Counted from the first letter of the stretch, positions 1 to 10,313 are shown. The stretch is DNA of 64,000 bases from an uncultured SAR86 cluster bacterium (GCA_902610995.1 CACLXU010000003.1:1-64000); one strand, 5' to 3'. The notes: generated from the letters alone by a model not told the origin. Translations and numbers: made by a program.

Positions 1-128
1 GGCTCTTTAATAAAGTTAGCAGTAACAATAAAGAAAATGAGCATGATAAACACCACGTCTAGCATAGGTGTTAAATTAATTTCGCTTTCTTCTTCTCTCG
101 ATGCTGCTGATATTGCAGTTCTTCTCAT
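1..128 (-). CDS. exbD: ExbD/TolR family biopolymer transport protein (partial, truncated at window edge)
   Basis: Reverse strand reads MRRTAISAASREEESEINLTPMLDVVFIMLIFFIVTANFIKEP, the canonical ExbD N-terminus (INLTPMLDVVFIMLIFF). Start codon at 126-128 is adjacent to the exbB stop. Confidence 0.92.
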   Translation of the reverse strand, partial: MRRTAISAASREEESEINLTPMLDVVFIMLIFFIVTANFIKE

Positions 129-670
129 TATTTATCTCCTTTTGTATAACTGTGAGTTACATACTCACCCATTAATAATTCGTTTTCTTCAACTTTGTTT
201 TTAATCCAAATCATAACTAAGACTCCAGATAGAGAAGAAACCATTCCTGCCATTGTGGGGAGTGTTGCCTTTGAAACACCTCCAGCCATTGAACGTGCAT
301 CTCCTCCTCCTGTAAAAGCCATAACCTGAAAAACCTCAATCATTCCTGTAACTGTTCCCATTAATCCAAATAATGGACAAAGAGCAATGCAAACTTGAAT
401 TAATTGAACGTTCTTGTTAATTGAGATCTTGCCCTCTGAAATTAGCCTGCTTTTTGCTTGATACTTATGCCAAGGGGTTTTAAATGACATTTTTAAATAT
501 CTACCTCTGATAGAGTCAGCTAATTCTTCATGCACAAACAGGAAGTAATATATTCTCTCCAAAATAAGAGCCCACATAAATGTCACCAAAATGGCAATGT
601 ACCAAAGTACAGGTCCACCAGACTCCATGAAGTCCCTAAGAGCAATATATACTTCCGTTAGAAAATACAT
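128..670 (-). CDS. exbB: MotA/TolQ/ExbB proton channel family protein (TonB2-type ExbB)
   Basis: 180 aa; motif CPLFGLMGTVTGMIEVFQ...GGVSKATLPTMAGMV typical of ExbB; adjacent to exbD. Confidence 0.92.
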   Translation of the reverse strand: MYFLTEVYIALRDFMESGGPVLWYIAILVTFMWALILERIYYFLFVHEELADSIRGRYLKMSFKTPWHKYQAKSRLISEGKISINKNVQLIQVCIALCPLFGLMGTVTGMIEVFQVMAFTGGGDARSMAGGVSKATLPTMAGMVSSLSGVLVMIWIKNKVEENELLMGEYVTHSYTKGDK

Positions 671-672
671 AA

Positions 673-2046
673 TTATTTTGCTTTTTCAGCAACAATACCT
701 GTAGCCTGCTCTTCAAGAACATCCACAACTGATCTTGCAGACGATTGCAAGAAGGAATGAGCTAAAGTTGTTGGTATTGCAACTACCAGACCTAACACTG
801 TTGTTACAAGAGCTTGAGAAATACCGCCAGCCATGATTTTTGGATCACCTGTACCAAACAACGTAATTTGTTGGAAGGTGATTATCATTCCCGTAACTGT
901 ACCAAGCAATCCTGCTAATGGAGCAACCACAGAAACAATTTTTACGAAGCTTATACCTCTCTCGATACTTGGCCTCTCTGCCATAATGGCTTCTGCTAAT
1001 TTAAGTTCAAGTCTGTCTATTTCGTCCTTCATGTGAGTTTGACCTACACTTAGGACTCGTCCAAGAGGATTGTCGCCAGCTTGGTCTGTACCTAGCTGAT
1101 CGTTAACTTCTCTATTCATTAAGTAAAGAATAACGTACTTATAAATGGCAAAAACTAAAGTAATGCCACCAATGGCTAAAATTATGTAACCAATTATTCC
1201 ACCTTGATCTATCCTTTCAAGCAAAGATGGGTTTTGAATTAGGTTTGCAAGTAAAGCTCCGCCTGAAGGTCCACTTGGATCTATAGAAAAACTTACATAT
1301 CCACTTGAAGCATCAGCATTAGATACTCTTCCAGCTGAGCTTGTATATCTGCTTGCTGGCTGTCTTGCAAGAAATTGATATTGTCCTTTAGTTGGAACAT
1401 ATTCAAGATACTTATTGCCACAAACAGCATTATAAACCCCAACCCTTACAACCTCACAATCAACAGAGGTGCCGTCGACATTTATCACACTCGTATTGAA
1501 CTTTACAACCTCACCTGTTGCTTTCATCTCACGCATGATTTCATACCAAACTCTCTCAATTTCGGTAATTGTTGGCAGAGAAGTTGCATCTCCCATTTTT
1601 GCAGTAAGTTCTCCCAAGAATGATTCACGATCTTTTCCAAACTCGGCAGCAGTCAATGAAGTTTCAAATGTAACTCTAGAGTCAGTGCTTATACTTTGCA
1701 TATGCCCAAACAGCTCATTAAGAGAACCAAGCTGCTTTAAATAAGCTTCTTCAGCCACTCTTAAAAGTTCTTGATTTGCTCTAAAGATTTCTTCAAGCTC
1801 ATCAGCAATTCTTTCCTGTCTGGCAAGCTCTCTTTGCTCAGCACTTAAAATTTCTTGCTGTCTATTCCTTGAGTTTTTAAATTCTTCTTCTCTTAGGTCA
1901 TTTTCAGATTGCTCTTGATCTTTGCCCTCTTTTACAAGCTCAAGCAACTTATCGAGATTAGTCGGTGCCGGTTCATCTGATTCTTGTGCAAATGAACTAA
2001 AACTGACTAACAGAAGCAGAGTTAATAAATATTTAATGTTATTCAT
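673..2046 (-). CDS. Long ExbB-like protein with N-terminal periplasmic coiled coil (TtpC-like TonB2 component)
   Basis: 457 aa; signal peptide, coiled coil, then C-terminal MotA/TolQ/ExbB domain (VAPLAGLLGTVTGMIITFQQI...GGISQALVTTVLGLVVAIP). Confidence 0.88.
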   Translation of the reverse strand: MNNIKYLLTLLLLVSFSSFAQESDEPAPTNLDKLLELVKEGKDQEQSENDLREEEFKNSRNRQQEILSAEQRELARQERIADELEEIFRANQELLRVAEEAYLKQLGSLNELFGHMQSISTDSRVTFETSLTAAEFGKDRESFLGELTAKMGDATSLPTITEIERVWYEIMREMKATGEVVKFNTSVINVDGTSVDCEVVRVGVYNAVCGNKYLEYVPTKGQYQFLARQPASRYTSSAGRVSNADASSGYVSFSIDPSGPSGGALLANLIQNPSLLERIDQGGIIGYIILAIGGITLVFAIYKYVILYLMNREVNDQLGTDQAGDNPLGRVLSVGQTHMKDEIDRLELKLAEAIMAERPSIERGISFVKIVSVVAPLAGLLGTVTGMIITFQQITLFGTGDPKIMAGGISQALVTTVLGLVVAIPTTLAHSFLQSSARSVVDVLEEQATGIVAEKAK

Positions 2047-2795
2047 TACTCACCTCCTTTTATTTTTACTGGGACTGGTAATAAATCTAATGGAGCAGTT
2101 TTACTTGCCATTCTAATACCATCTCTGACTGGAATTCTGTATCCACTTACCTCTTCCCATGAATTGCTGTTAGCGTTCCAAATGCCTGCTTCACTTTGAT
2201 CTTTAAGTTGATATAAAAGTGCAAGTCTTCCAATTCTAAGGATATTTACAACCTTTTCTTCCCCATCAAGAACAATTGAGTCTTCATAAGTTTCAATAGT
2301 CCGACCATACTCTCTTTCAATGTTATAAGCCTCTAATACTTGTCTTACTTGCTCAGAGGCTGTGACTCTTGGGTCTGACAGTGTTGCTCTTACCTGATTG
2401 ATTCTTTTAACTCTTTCATTTAATGAAAAGGGCACATCCAGGTTTACAAATTGCTCAAGACTGTCGGCCATTCTCTGCATAAGTGGCGGAATCTGTCTTT
2501 GAATAACAATAACTTGTCTTGTCTGTTCTTCTAAAGTTACAAGTCTTTCTTCTTGAGCTTTTATTTGTCTTCTCTTTTGTGCATTATAGATTTTTAAGCC
2601 TTCAACTTGTTTAACAACAACTTTCCACTCTGCTAAGAGCGAATCTTTTTCCGTTGCTAGTGAGTCAACCTCTTGTTGAGATTCTTCAGAGAGATTGATA
2701 TTGTCCGTGTTCTCATTCAGGATCTGATCTAACTCAGAATCCTCTGCGAAAAACAGAGCAGATATTAACGCTAATAAAGCTACGTAATTCTTCAT
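2046..2795 (-). CDS. DUF3450 family periplasmic coiled-coil protein (TonB system-associated)
   Basis: 249 aa; signal peptide; coiled coil followed by VPFSLNERVKRI..., as in DUF3450 proteins encoded upstream of TtpC/ExbB2. Confidence 0.8.
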   Translation of the reverse strand: MKNYVALLALISALFFAEDSELDQILNENTDNINLSEESQQEVDSLATEKDSLLAEWKVVVKQVEGLKIYNAQKRRQIKAQEERLVTLEEQTRQVIVIQRQIPPLMQRMADSLEQFVNLDVPFSLNERVKRINQVRATLSDPRVTASEQVRQVLEAYNIEREYGRTIETYEDSIVLDGEEKVVNILRIGRLALLYQLKDQSEAGIWNANSNSWEEVSGYRIPVRDGIRMASKTAPLDLLPVPVKIKGGE

Positions 2796-2914
2796 TTTTA
2801 CTATACCCCTTTAAAAACTTGATCGTAAAATATAACCCATATTCATTATACAACAAAGACTAAAAAAACGTTTCAAATAGTTTTTTACTAAAAATTGGCT
2901 AAATTTTTCTCTTT

Positions 2915-3796
2915 TTACAGCTTTGGGACAAAAATTGGGGTGTTTTTCTTATATTTTTGATATTGAGAATCCTTGCCCCATTTTTTATTTGCTTTGTCTT
3001 CAAGCATTCTCACTCCACTCACAAAATAGATCAACAGAAATGCAAAAACTGGTGAAATTAAGGCTACATATTGAAAGCCTGACATGTATGGTATGCAAAT
3101 TATTGTAAGCCCTGCCCAAAGAACAATTTCTCCAAAATAGTTTGGATGTCTTGATTTGCTCCAAAGTCCCTCTGTAATAAATTTGCCTTCATTAGCAGGA
3201 TTCATTTTAAATTTTGTTTTTTGATTATCTGCGACTACTTGAAAAATAAATCCAAATAACCAGAGTGTAAGCCCAAGAGTATGAACCCATGTCCATACGC
3301 CAGATTCAAAAAACCCTCCAGTAAGAACAACCATTAGGGGCAAAGTTTGTATGACTACCCAAGTTGCCGAAAGATTCCAGGTCATAAAGAGCTGTGAAAA
3401 ACTTGGCAAAATTTTTCTGAACCTCTTATCTTCACCATCCCTTAAAACCCTAAGAAATAGGAAAATGCCAAGCCTTAACGTCCATATCATCACACATAAA
3501 TATGCAACATATGCTGAGGGTGAACTTGATTCAAGTAGCTCACTATTGCTCATCAATAAATATGTCATTGAAGATAAATACGTTATTGAGCCTGTTAGAT
3601 CATAAAATTTTTCTGTTTGGAAAATATAGGATGGAATAAACATAATCCAGTGAATAACAAAGATAATTACTACCGCATCGATTGGGCTAACAGTTGTATT
3701 GTTGTTCACTAATAAATTCGCTAAAAAAAACGAAGCTATGATTATTAAAGCTGAGATGAAATAGTGAATTAATTGTTGAGTTAGTTTGACTACCAT
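2915..3796 (-). CDS. DUF1295 / steroid 5-alpha-reductase-like membrane protein
   Basis: 293 aa multi-TM; C-terminal GLWSKSRHPNYFGEIVLWAGL motif typical of DUF1295/ICMT-like proteins. Confidence 0.82.
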   Translation of the reverse strand: MVVKLTQQLIHYFISALIIIASFFLANLLVNNNTTVSPIDAVVIIFVIHWIMFIPSYIFQTEKFYDLTGSITYLSSMTYLLMSNSELLESSSPSAYVAYLCVMIWTLRLGIFLFLRVLRDGEDKRFRKILPSFSQLFMTWNLSATWVVIQTLPLMVVLTGGFFESGVWTWVHTLGLTLWLFGFIFQVVADNQKTKFKMNPANEGKFITEGLWSKSRHPNYFGEIVLWAGLTIICIPYMSGFQYVALISPVFAFLLIYFVSGVRMLEDKANKKWGKDSQYQKYKKNTPIFVPKL

Positions 3797-3844
3797 AACG
3801 AATTCCTCCTATATAATGATACTAAAATTTATTGATATTTATTC

Positions 3845-4411
3845 ATGAAGTATATTACAAATCAATTTAAACAGGGCTTAAAAATTCTAATTGAAGGTGA
3901 ACCCTGTTCAATTATCTCTTATGAGTTCCATAAGCCAGGCAAAGGGCAAGCAGTTATGAGAACAAAGCTGTATAACCTTAGAACTGAGAAGGTATGGGAA
4001 AGAACATTTAAAACTGGTGAGAGCGTTGAAGCTGCAGACATCTCTGAAAAAGAGTATCAATATTTGTATAACGAAGGAGATACTTTTATCTTTATGGACC
4101 AAAGCTCATTTGAGCAGATTGATGTAGGAAAAGATGTGCTTCAAGGAACTGAATGCTGGTTGCAAGGGGAAGAAGTTTGCAAGATGTTGTTTTGGAATGG
4201 AGAGGTTCTAAAAATGGAACCTCCAACATTTGTTGAAATCGAAATAAATAGCACCGAACCGGGCCTTAAAGGTGATACCGTATCGAATACACTAAAACCT
4301 GCAACACTGACTACTGGGAAAGAAATAAATGTTCCTTTATTTATTAACGAAGGTGATATTATAAAAATTGATACTAGAGATGGTTCTTACGTAGGTAGAG
4401 CTAACAAGTGA
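3845..4411 (+). CDS. efp: Elongation factor P
   Basis: 188 aa; GLKILIEGEPCSIISYEFHKPGKGQAVMRTKLYNL...DTRDGSYVGRA; modified-loop lysine (PGKGQA) conserved. Confidence 0.97.
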   Translation: MKYITNQFKQGLKILIEGEPCSIISYEFHKPGKGQAVMRTKLYNLRTEKVWERTFKTGESVEAADISEKEYQYLYNEGDTFIFMDQSSFEQIDVGKDVLQGTECWLQGEEVCKMLFWNGEVLKMEPPTFVEIEINSTEPGLKGDTVSNTLKPATLTTGKEINVPLFINEGDIIKIDTRDGSYVGRANK

Positions 4412-6111
4412 AACTAATTGATTTGTTAAATAATAGTCTTTTTGATTCTATCAAAAATGCATATTCATTAGAAAAGGAGGACTTTCAAAAGCTTGATCTA
4501 GGCTTTGTTTCAAGCACATCAGAGGATCATGGGGACTACTCATCCTCAGCATCATTAAAACTAGCAAAAAAATTAGATTCATCGCCAAGAGATATCGCAA
4601 AAAAAATTTCGGATGGTTTGCTTTCTGAATTAATAGAAGAGATTAGTGTTGATGGCCCAGGTTTTATAAATATTTATTTAACAAGATCTGCGAAGGTTAA
4701 TGAATTAAAAAATGCAATTGAGCTCAAGGAACAGTGGGCTTTCAAAAAGAATAACAGGAAAAAAGCATTAGTTGAGTTTGTTTCTTCAAACCCAACAGGA
4801 CCCTTACATGTTGGGCATGGTAGAGGTGCTGTTCTTGGTATTGCTATCTCAAACTTGCTTCAAAGTCAGGGCTATCAGGTAGATAAGGAATACTATGTAA
4901 ACGATGCAGGAAGACAGATAAATATATTAGCTTTGAGCATTATCTTAGAAACAATCAATCACAGCTTTAATAGAGATGGCTTATATCAAGGGGGCTACAT
5001 AAATGATTTAGCTAAAAAATTTACAAAGAAAACAAATTTAAAAGAAGTTGCACAACCTGAAATGAGTCTATCTGATGATGCGGATCAAAAACTCGATGAG
5101 CTTATTGCCTTTTATCAATCAGAATCACCAAAAATTTGGAATGAATTAAGAACATTTGCGATTAATGAAATGATAGACATAATCAAGGCAGACTTAAAAA
5201 ATATGGGAATAATTCATGATAAGTGGTTCTACGAGAGTAGTGTAGGCGACTTTAATGATGAGAGTTCAGTATTATTTCAAGCAGTAAAAGGTATTACCAA
5301 GAAAAAACTTACATTCAAAAAAGATGGTGCATTATGGTTTAAATCCACTGACTTTGGAGATGATAAAGATAGAGTGCTTTTAAGAGAAAATGGGGAGCCA
5401 ACCTACTACCTAACCGATGTTGGTTATCATAAAGATAAAATAGATAGGAAGTACGAACACTATATAAATATCTTTGGTGCTGACCATCACGGTTATGTGA
5501 AAAGAATAACCTCAGCTTTCGATACATTGAAAAATGATTACCAATCTTTAGAGATTGTCTTATACCAGTTGGTAAATCTTTTTGAGAATGGAAAAAAGAA
5601 GCAAATGTCGACAAGAAAAGGTGACTTTTATTCCCTTGAGGAGCTAAGAGAAGAAATTGGATCTGATGTCATAAAATTTTTCTTCCTTGAAAAGAAATCT
5701 GATCACACTATTGATTTTGATGTCTTGAAGGCGAAAGAAGAGAGCAAAACTAATCCTTACTTCTATACACAATATGCTCATGTTAGGTGTTGCTCCATAC
5801 TTCAGAATAAAGCTCCAGATTTTAAGTGTATGTATGACGAAAAAGAAATTACAAAAAACTTTGATCTACTAAATAAAATTATTAACTATCCAAAGCATCT
5901 TGAGGACTTTGCTAACGAGAGGTCGCCACATTCACTGGTTCACTTTTTAAAAGAGTTGGCAGCTGATTTCCACTCATTTTATGAGACTAATCCTGTTCTA
6001 GTTGAAAACGATACAGTTGCAAATTCAAGGCTTATTATTACCAAGGCAACGCAGATAGTATTGCAAAACGGATTGGAGCTACTTAGTGTCAAGCCTCTTT
6101 CAAAAATGTAA
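4408..6111 (+). CDS. argS: Arginine--tRNA ligase
   Basis: 567 aa; FVSSNPTGPLHVGHGRGAVLG (HIGH-type), MSTRKGDFYSLEEL; 4-nt overlap with efp. Confidence 0.97.
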   Translation: MKLIDLLNNSLFDSIKNAYSLEKEDFQKLDLGFVSSTSEDHGDYSSSASLKLAKKLDSSPRDIAKKISDGLLSELIEEISVDGPGFINIYLTRSAKVNELKNAIELKEQWAFKKNNRKKALVEFVSSNPTGPLHVGHGRGAVLGIAISNLLQSQGYQVDKEYYVNDAGRQINILALSIILETINHSFNRDGLYQGGYINDLAKKFTKKTNLKEVAQPEMSLSDDADQKLDELIAFYQSESPKIWNELRTFAINEMIDIIKADLKNMGIIHDKWFYESSVGDFNDESSVLFQAVKGITKKKLTFKKDGALWFKSTDFGDDKDRVLLRENGEPTYYLTDVGYHKDKIDRKYEHYINIFGADHHGYVKRITSAFDTLKNDYQSLEIVLYQLVNLFENGKKKQMSTRKGDFYSLEELREEIGSDVIKFFFLEKKSDHTIDFDVLKAKEESKTNPYFYTQYAHVRCCSILQNKAPDFKCMYDEKEITKNFDLLNKIINYPKHLEDFANERSPHSLVHFLKELAADFHSFYETNPVLVENDTVANSRLIITKATQIVLQNGLELLSVKPLSKM

Positions 6112-6602
6112 TGGCGAATATTTCCTTTAAAAATAAAAAGTTTCCAATTAAAGCTGTACCTACAGTAGGAATTGCTCTATTAGTTGCATTTGCAATAGTA
6201 TTTTTGTCTGAATTCTTCCTGCGTGATAGCGTTAGACAACTCAACTTAAGTGATTTTGAGCTCAATGAAATAGACTATGAGTTTCAAAAAATCCTAGAAA
6301 GTGAAAATTATGAGATACAGGAGTTTGGCCTAGAAGCAATATCTCAAAAATGTAAATATTATGCTCAATCCGGAAGTTTTAGAACAGAGAAGGCTGCACA
6401 AAGTCAAGTTGATCAACTATTAAAAGTTGGTTATCAAGGTTCGATTGAAAATGTGAATAGCTCAAATGGTTATAACTTTATTGTAATTGTTGGGCCCTTA
6501 GAAAATAGATCGCAAACAAATAATGCAAGAGAGGTTTTTCGGAAGCAAAACATGGATTCTATTGAGATAACGGAATGCGAGAGCGATAAAAATGAATCTT
6601 GA
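6111..6602 (+). CDS. SPOR domain-containing protein (FtsN-like position after argS)
   Basis: 163 aa; one TM plus C-terminal SPOR-like YYAQSGSFRTEKAAQSQVDQLLKVGYQG...VIVGPLENRSQTNNAREVFRKQ; TAATG junction with argS. Confidence 0.85.
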   Translation: MANISFKNKKFPIKAVPTVGIALLVAFAIVFLSEFFLRDSVRQLNLSDFELNEIDYEFQKILESENYEIQEFGLEAISQKCKYYAQSGSFRTEKAAQSQVDQLLKVGYQGSIENVNSSNGYNFIVIVGPLENRSQTNNAREVFRKQNMDSIEITECESDKNES

Positions 6603-7230
6603 GAACTATAAGAAGATTTCTTCCTCCCTAGATAAAAATATAAAGTTAGTTGCTGTTTCTAAAGGGCAGCCAATTGAAAAAATTCATGAAATTTATCAAC
6701 TTGGACAGAGAGATTTTGGAGAAAATTATCTGCAGGAATTAATTACAAAAAAACAACACCTTCCAAAAGATATAGTTTGGCACTTTATGGGAAATATTCA
6801 GACTAATAAGGTTAAAGAAATATGTATCAACTCCGATTATATTCACTCAGTATCTAGGGAAAAAGTTTTACAAAAGCTAACTAATATTAATGTTAAAAAT
6901 ATGCCGAAAATCCTATTGCAACTTAAGCTTGGCGATGAAACTTCAAAGTCTGGTTTTTTGCCAGAGGAAATCTCCCGGATTTCATACGATAAACCCTTAG
7001 TTAAGCAACTGAATATTGTGGGTCTGATGGGTATCTCTCAAAATACAGCTGATCAGTCCAAAATCAGGAAGCAATTTTCTCAAATATCCAAATTGTTCAA
7101 TGAGCTATCCGAAGAGAATCAAGCATTCAAATTCTTATCGCTTGGAATGTCACAAGACTATAATATAGCATTAGATTGCGGCTCCAATATGATCAGGCTG
7201 GGGTCAATAGTTTTTGGAGAGAGAAAGTGA
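6592..7230 (+). CDS. yggS: YggS family pyridoxal-5'-phosphate homeostasis protein
   Basis: 212 aa; LVAVSKGQPIEKI...FGENYLQEL...WHFMGNIQTNKV...LSLGMSQDYNIALDCGSNMIRLGSIVFGER. Confidence 0.95.
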   Translation: MNLENYKKISSSLDKNIKLVAVSKGQPIEKIHEIYQLGQRDFGENYLQELITKKQHLPKDIVWHFMGNIQTNKVKEICINSDYIHSVSREKVLQKLTNINVKNMPKILLQLKLGDETSKSGFLPEEISRISYDKPLVKQLNIVGLMGISQNTADQSKIRKQFSQISKLFNELSEENQAFKFLSLGMSQDYNIALDCGSNMIRLGSIVFGERK

Positions 7231-7772
7231 TTTCACAAGCAGTAAATATAGTCATATATCTAATTCTGGTTCTGTTTTTAGTAGATCTCACAAAATCCGA
7301 TTCTTACAATAAAGTTGCGAGAGTTATAAAGATAATTCTTTACCCAATTCTTTTAATATTCAATATCTACTATAAAAAAATAAATGTTGGGCTCTTAATT
7401 GCTGCAGTAGTTATATATTACATATATGCATTTTTGATGCTGCCAGATTTGGGTTTTCTGGGGCTACTAAACCTTGCCATATTTAAAATTTCAATGAGCC
7501 TCATAGGCATATTAAAATTCGTAATAATCGCTGGCGTTATCTTGAGCTGGGTTTATATGTTTGGGATGTATATAAATAATTCATTTACAGTCCTTATACA
7601 GCAGCTTTATGAATCAACAGTTTCTGTATTTAGAAACATAATACCTCCATCAGCTGGTTTTGATCTTAGCCCGTTAATAGCTTTTTTTGTATTACAGCTT
7701 TCAGAAAGAGCACTAAATGTATTGCTTCTTGAAATTCTTCCAAGAATATCGCTTGCTTATTTTAATTTCTAG
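7227..7772 (+). CDS. yggT: YggT family membrane protein
   Basis: ORF track begins at 7176; most likely start is GTG at 7227 (GTGA overlap with yggS stop). Multi-TM; GVILSWVYMFGMYINN... and FRNIIPPSAGFDLSPLIAFFVLQ motifs. Confidence 0.85.
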   Translation: MISQAVNIVIYLILVLFLVDLTKSDSYNKVARVIKIILYPILLIFNIYYKKINVGLLIAAVVIYYIYAFLMLPDLGFLGLLNLAIFKISMSLIGILKFVIIAGVILSWVYMFGMYINNSFTVLIQQLYESTVSVFRNIIPPSAGFDLSPLIAFFVLQLSERALNVLLLEILPRISLAYFNF

Positions 7773-8385
7773 ATAATTTCAAATTGTATTCTTTTATATT
7801 ATGTTTTTTTTCTAACCCCTTTTTATGGAAGGTTGAAACTGCATACCCTATTGGGTAATTAGAAATAATTTCAAAGAATTTTTGCTGAACAATGACCTCT
7901 TGAATGTGTTCTTGGTAAATGTATGAATCCGTTACTATTTGCATCAGCCCTTCAGGCTTTAAGATGTTTGTAATTAGATTAAAAAAATTTAAGTTAATAA
8001 GTCTGCGTTTAGCATGTTTTTTCTTAGGCCAGGGGTCAGGAAAATGAATCCTGATGTACTTAACTTTGCATTCTAAGGATTTAATAAAATCTTTGGCACA
8101 ACCATTATATAGAAGCAAATTATTCGGATGATTTTTTTCATAAAATTCTACCATTCGTGCAAAACCTTTTTTATATGGCTCAATACCAATGAACAAAATA
8201 TCTTTGTATTTTTCAATATCTTCAGAAAGAGATATGCCATCACCAAAACCTATATCTAGCAAAATTTCCTTTGAATTTTCCTTCAGTTTATAGTCTTGGC
8301 TCAACACGCAACTTGAATTTAAATTTAGATAATGTTTATTTGTTGCAGATAGTCTTCCTGCACGCGAACTAAAAGTTCTTATCAC
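7762..8385 (-). CDS. trmB: tRNA (guanine-N7-)-methyltransferase
   Basis: 207 aa; LLDIGFGDGISL, RIHFPDPWPKKKHAKRRLIN motif diagnostic of TrmB. Confidence 0.95.
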   Translation of the reverse strand: MIRTFSSRAGRLSATNKHYLNLNSSCVLSQDYKLKENSKEILLDIGFGDGISLSEDIEKYKDILFIGIEPYKKGFARMVEFYEKNHPNNLLLYNGCAKDFIKSLECKVKYIRIHFPDPWPKKKHAKRRLINLNFFNLITNILKPEGLMQIVTDSYIYQEHIQEVIVQQKFFEIISNYPIGYAVSTFHKKGLEKKHNIKEYNLKLSRN

Positions 8386-9179
8386 GATAAAAATTTTGTT
8401 GGTGAACTTGGGTTTCCTGCTTCTGAGCGTTGAATTCTGCCAGCAAAATAAGCTGCACGCCCAGATTCAACAGCATGCTTAAATGCCTCTGCCATAAGAG
8501 GTGGATTGTCTGCTTTTGCAATAGCTGTATTTACTAACACTGCATCAAATCCCATTTCCATACAAAGCCCCGCTTCAGAGGGTGCCCCTAATCCAGCATC
8601 AACAATAAGTATTTGTTTAATTTTTTTTCTAAGAGCTTCGAGTTCATTTATGCTGTCAAATCCTCTTCCTGAACCAATAGAGGCACCAAGTGGCATAATG
8701 GCTACACAGCCAAAATCCTCTAATGCAAGACAATGATTAACATCTCTATCGCAATATACATATACTTCGAAACCATCTTGAACCAGTTTTTTTGCAGCAA
8801 TTAAAGTTTCTTCCATATTTGGATCAAGATTTTGCGATGAACTAATTATCTCAAGTTTTATGAGATTGGTTTGAAATAGTTCTTGTGAAATTTTTGACGA
8901 TCTTATTGCCTCATCAGCTGTTAGCACACCAGCTGTATTTGGCAGTAATTTTTTTGTTCCAATAGGTCTTAAGATGTTATTAGAGTCATTTCTGTCGTAT
9001 CTTTTTAGGGCAAGAGTTACTAATTCAGAGCCTGAGTTAATTATTGATTCTTTTGCAATGTTTTCGGAGGGATATTTTCCAGTGCCAACAATTAGCCTAG
9101 ATTTATATACGGATGTTCCTATATGGAGATCATCCTCCTCCAACTGCTGATATGATTTCAATTCTGTCATCGTTAGCAA
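8382..9179 (-). CDS. thiG: Thiazole synthase
   Basis: 265 aa; SRLIVGTGKYPS...TAGVLTADEAIRSSKI...MPLGASIGSGRGF...VDAGLGAPSEAGLCMEMGFDAVLVNTAIAKADNPPLMAEAFK. Exact start uncertain (overlaps thiS). Confidence 0.96.
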   Translation of the reverse strand: MLTMTELKSYQQLEEDDLHIGTSVYKSRLIVGTGKYPSENIAKESIINSGSELVTLALKRYDRNDSNNILRPIGTKKLLPNTAGVLTADEAIRSSKISQELFQTNLIKLEIISSSQNLDPNMEETLIAAKKLVQDGFEVYVYCDRDVNHCLALEDFGCVAIMPLGASIGSGRGFDSINELEALRKKIKQILIVDAGLGAPSEAGLCMEMGFDAVLVNTAIAKADNPPLMAEAFKHAVESGRAAYFAGRIQRSEAGNPSSPTKFLS

Positions 9180-9336
9180 TATTAGTTTTAATGTGCTCTG
9201 ATCTTGGAATTATAATTCCATTAACCTCAATGGCATAGGGTCTATCAGTGGGAGCATGCTCAGCAGCAAGCTCAGAAAGTGATGTTTTATTTGTTTCTAG
9301 GATCTTTCCGTTAAGTAATAACCTAACTTTAGACAT
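9130..9336 (-). CDS. thiS: Sulfur carrier protein ThiS
   Basis: 68 aa; ubiquitin-like, ends in ...EIISAVGGG (C-terminal GG). Confidence 0.93.
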   Translation of the reverse strand: MSKVRLLLNGKILETNKTSLSELAAEHAPTDRPYAIEVNGIIIPRSEHIKTNIANDDRIEIISAVGGG

Positions 9337-10177
9337 TTACTAGTGAAGTTTTTAATTTTTTAAATGCCGTTGCTTCAATTTGCCTAATCCTTTCGGCGGA
9401 TATCTTATATTTTTCAGCAAGTTCATTAAGTGTGAGCTTTTCGTCGTCTAGCCACCTTGTTCTAATGATGTCCTGAGAGCGCTTATCAAGGTTTGATATT
9501 CCCTTAAATAAGGCGCCATGATTTACTTTTTCATAGTTATCTTGCTCAGCTATGATTTCTGGACTAAATGAATGATCTTCAATATATTGACTTGGAGAAA
9601 ACGCTTTTTCGTCATCTTCATCATCAGAGGAAAGGTCAAAAGCAGCATCATTTGAGTTAAGCCTATTCTCCATGTGCATTACCTCCTTAACACTAACATC
9701 TAAATCCTTTGCGATTTTCTTAGCTTCCTCGTCTGTTAACCATCCAGTATTTTGCTTTTTACTTCTAAGATTGAAAAATAATTTTCTTTGAGCTTTTGTT
9801 GTAGCGATTTTGACTATACGCCAATTTTTAAGAATAAATTCATGGATTTCTGCTCTTATCCAGTGCACTGCAAATGATACTAGTCTTACTCCTTTTTCTG
9901 GATCAAATTTCTTAACCGCTTTCAAAAGACCAACATTTCCCTCTTGTATTACATCAGCAAGTGGTAGCCCGTAACCTGCATAGGACTTGGCTATGTGTAC
10001 CACAAACCTTAAATGAGATATAACGAGTTTGTGGGCAACTTTAACATCTTCGGTTTGATAAAACTCTTGGGTGAGTTCGAGCTCCTCTTCTCTGGTGAGA
10101 ACAGGTATTGAATAAACCTGTGAGAGATACTTATCTATATCTGACCCAGGATTTGCTAAAGCTAATGCGTAACTCAT
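9329..10177 (-). CDS. rpoH: RNA polymerase sigma-32 factor RpoH
   Basis: 282 aa; LPLADVIQEGNVGLLKAVKKFDPEKGVRLVSFAVHWIRAEIHEFILKNWRIVKIATTKAQRKLFFNLR is RpoH-specific. Confidence 0.97.
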   Translation of the reverse strand: MSYALALANPGSDIDKYLSQVYSIPVLTREEELELTQEFYQTEDVKVAHKLVISHLRFVVHIAKSYAGYGLPLADVIQEGNVGLLKAVKKFDPEKGVRLVSFAVHWIRAEIHEFILKNWRIVKIATTKAQRKLFFNLRSKKQNTGWLTDEEAKKIAKDLDVSVKEVMHMENRLNSNDAAFDLSSDDEDDEKAFSPSQYIEDHSFSPEIIAEQDNYEKVNHGALFKGISNLDKRSQDIIRTRWLDDEKLTLNELAEKYKISAERIRQIEATAFKKLKTSLVNV

Positions 10178-10313
10178 AACAACTATCTATATTATAATAT
10201 AACCATTATTTATTTTGCAACAATGGATGCTTATGTTACCACTACTCTGTATATTTTTTCAAATTAATTTGATGTTGATTTGAGTCTAAAGTTCACTAGA
10301 ATAACTGCATAAT

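Noticed and set aside
4375-4400. tcttacgtaggtagag near efp 3' end considered as another parS-like palindrome
   Set aside because: Only the ACGT core matches; the flanks do not fit TGTTCC/GGAACA.
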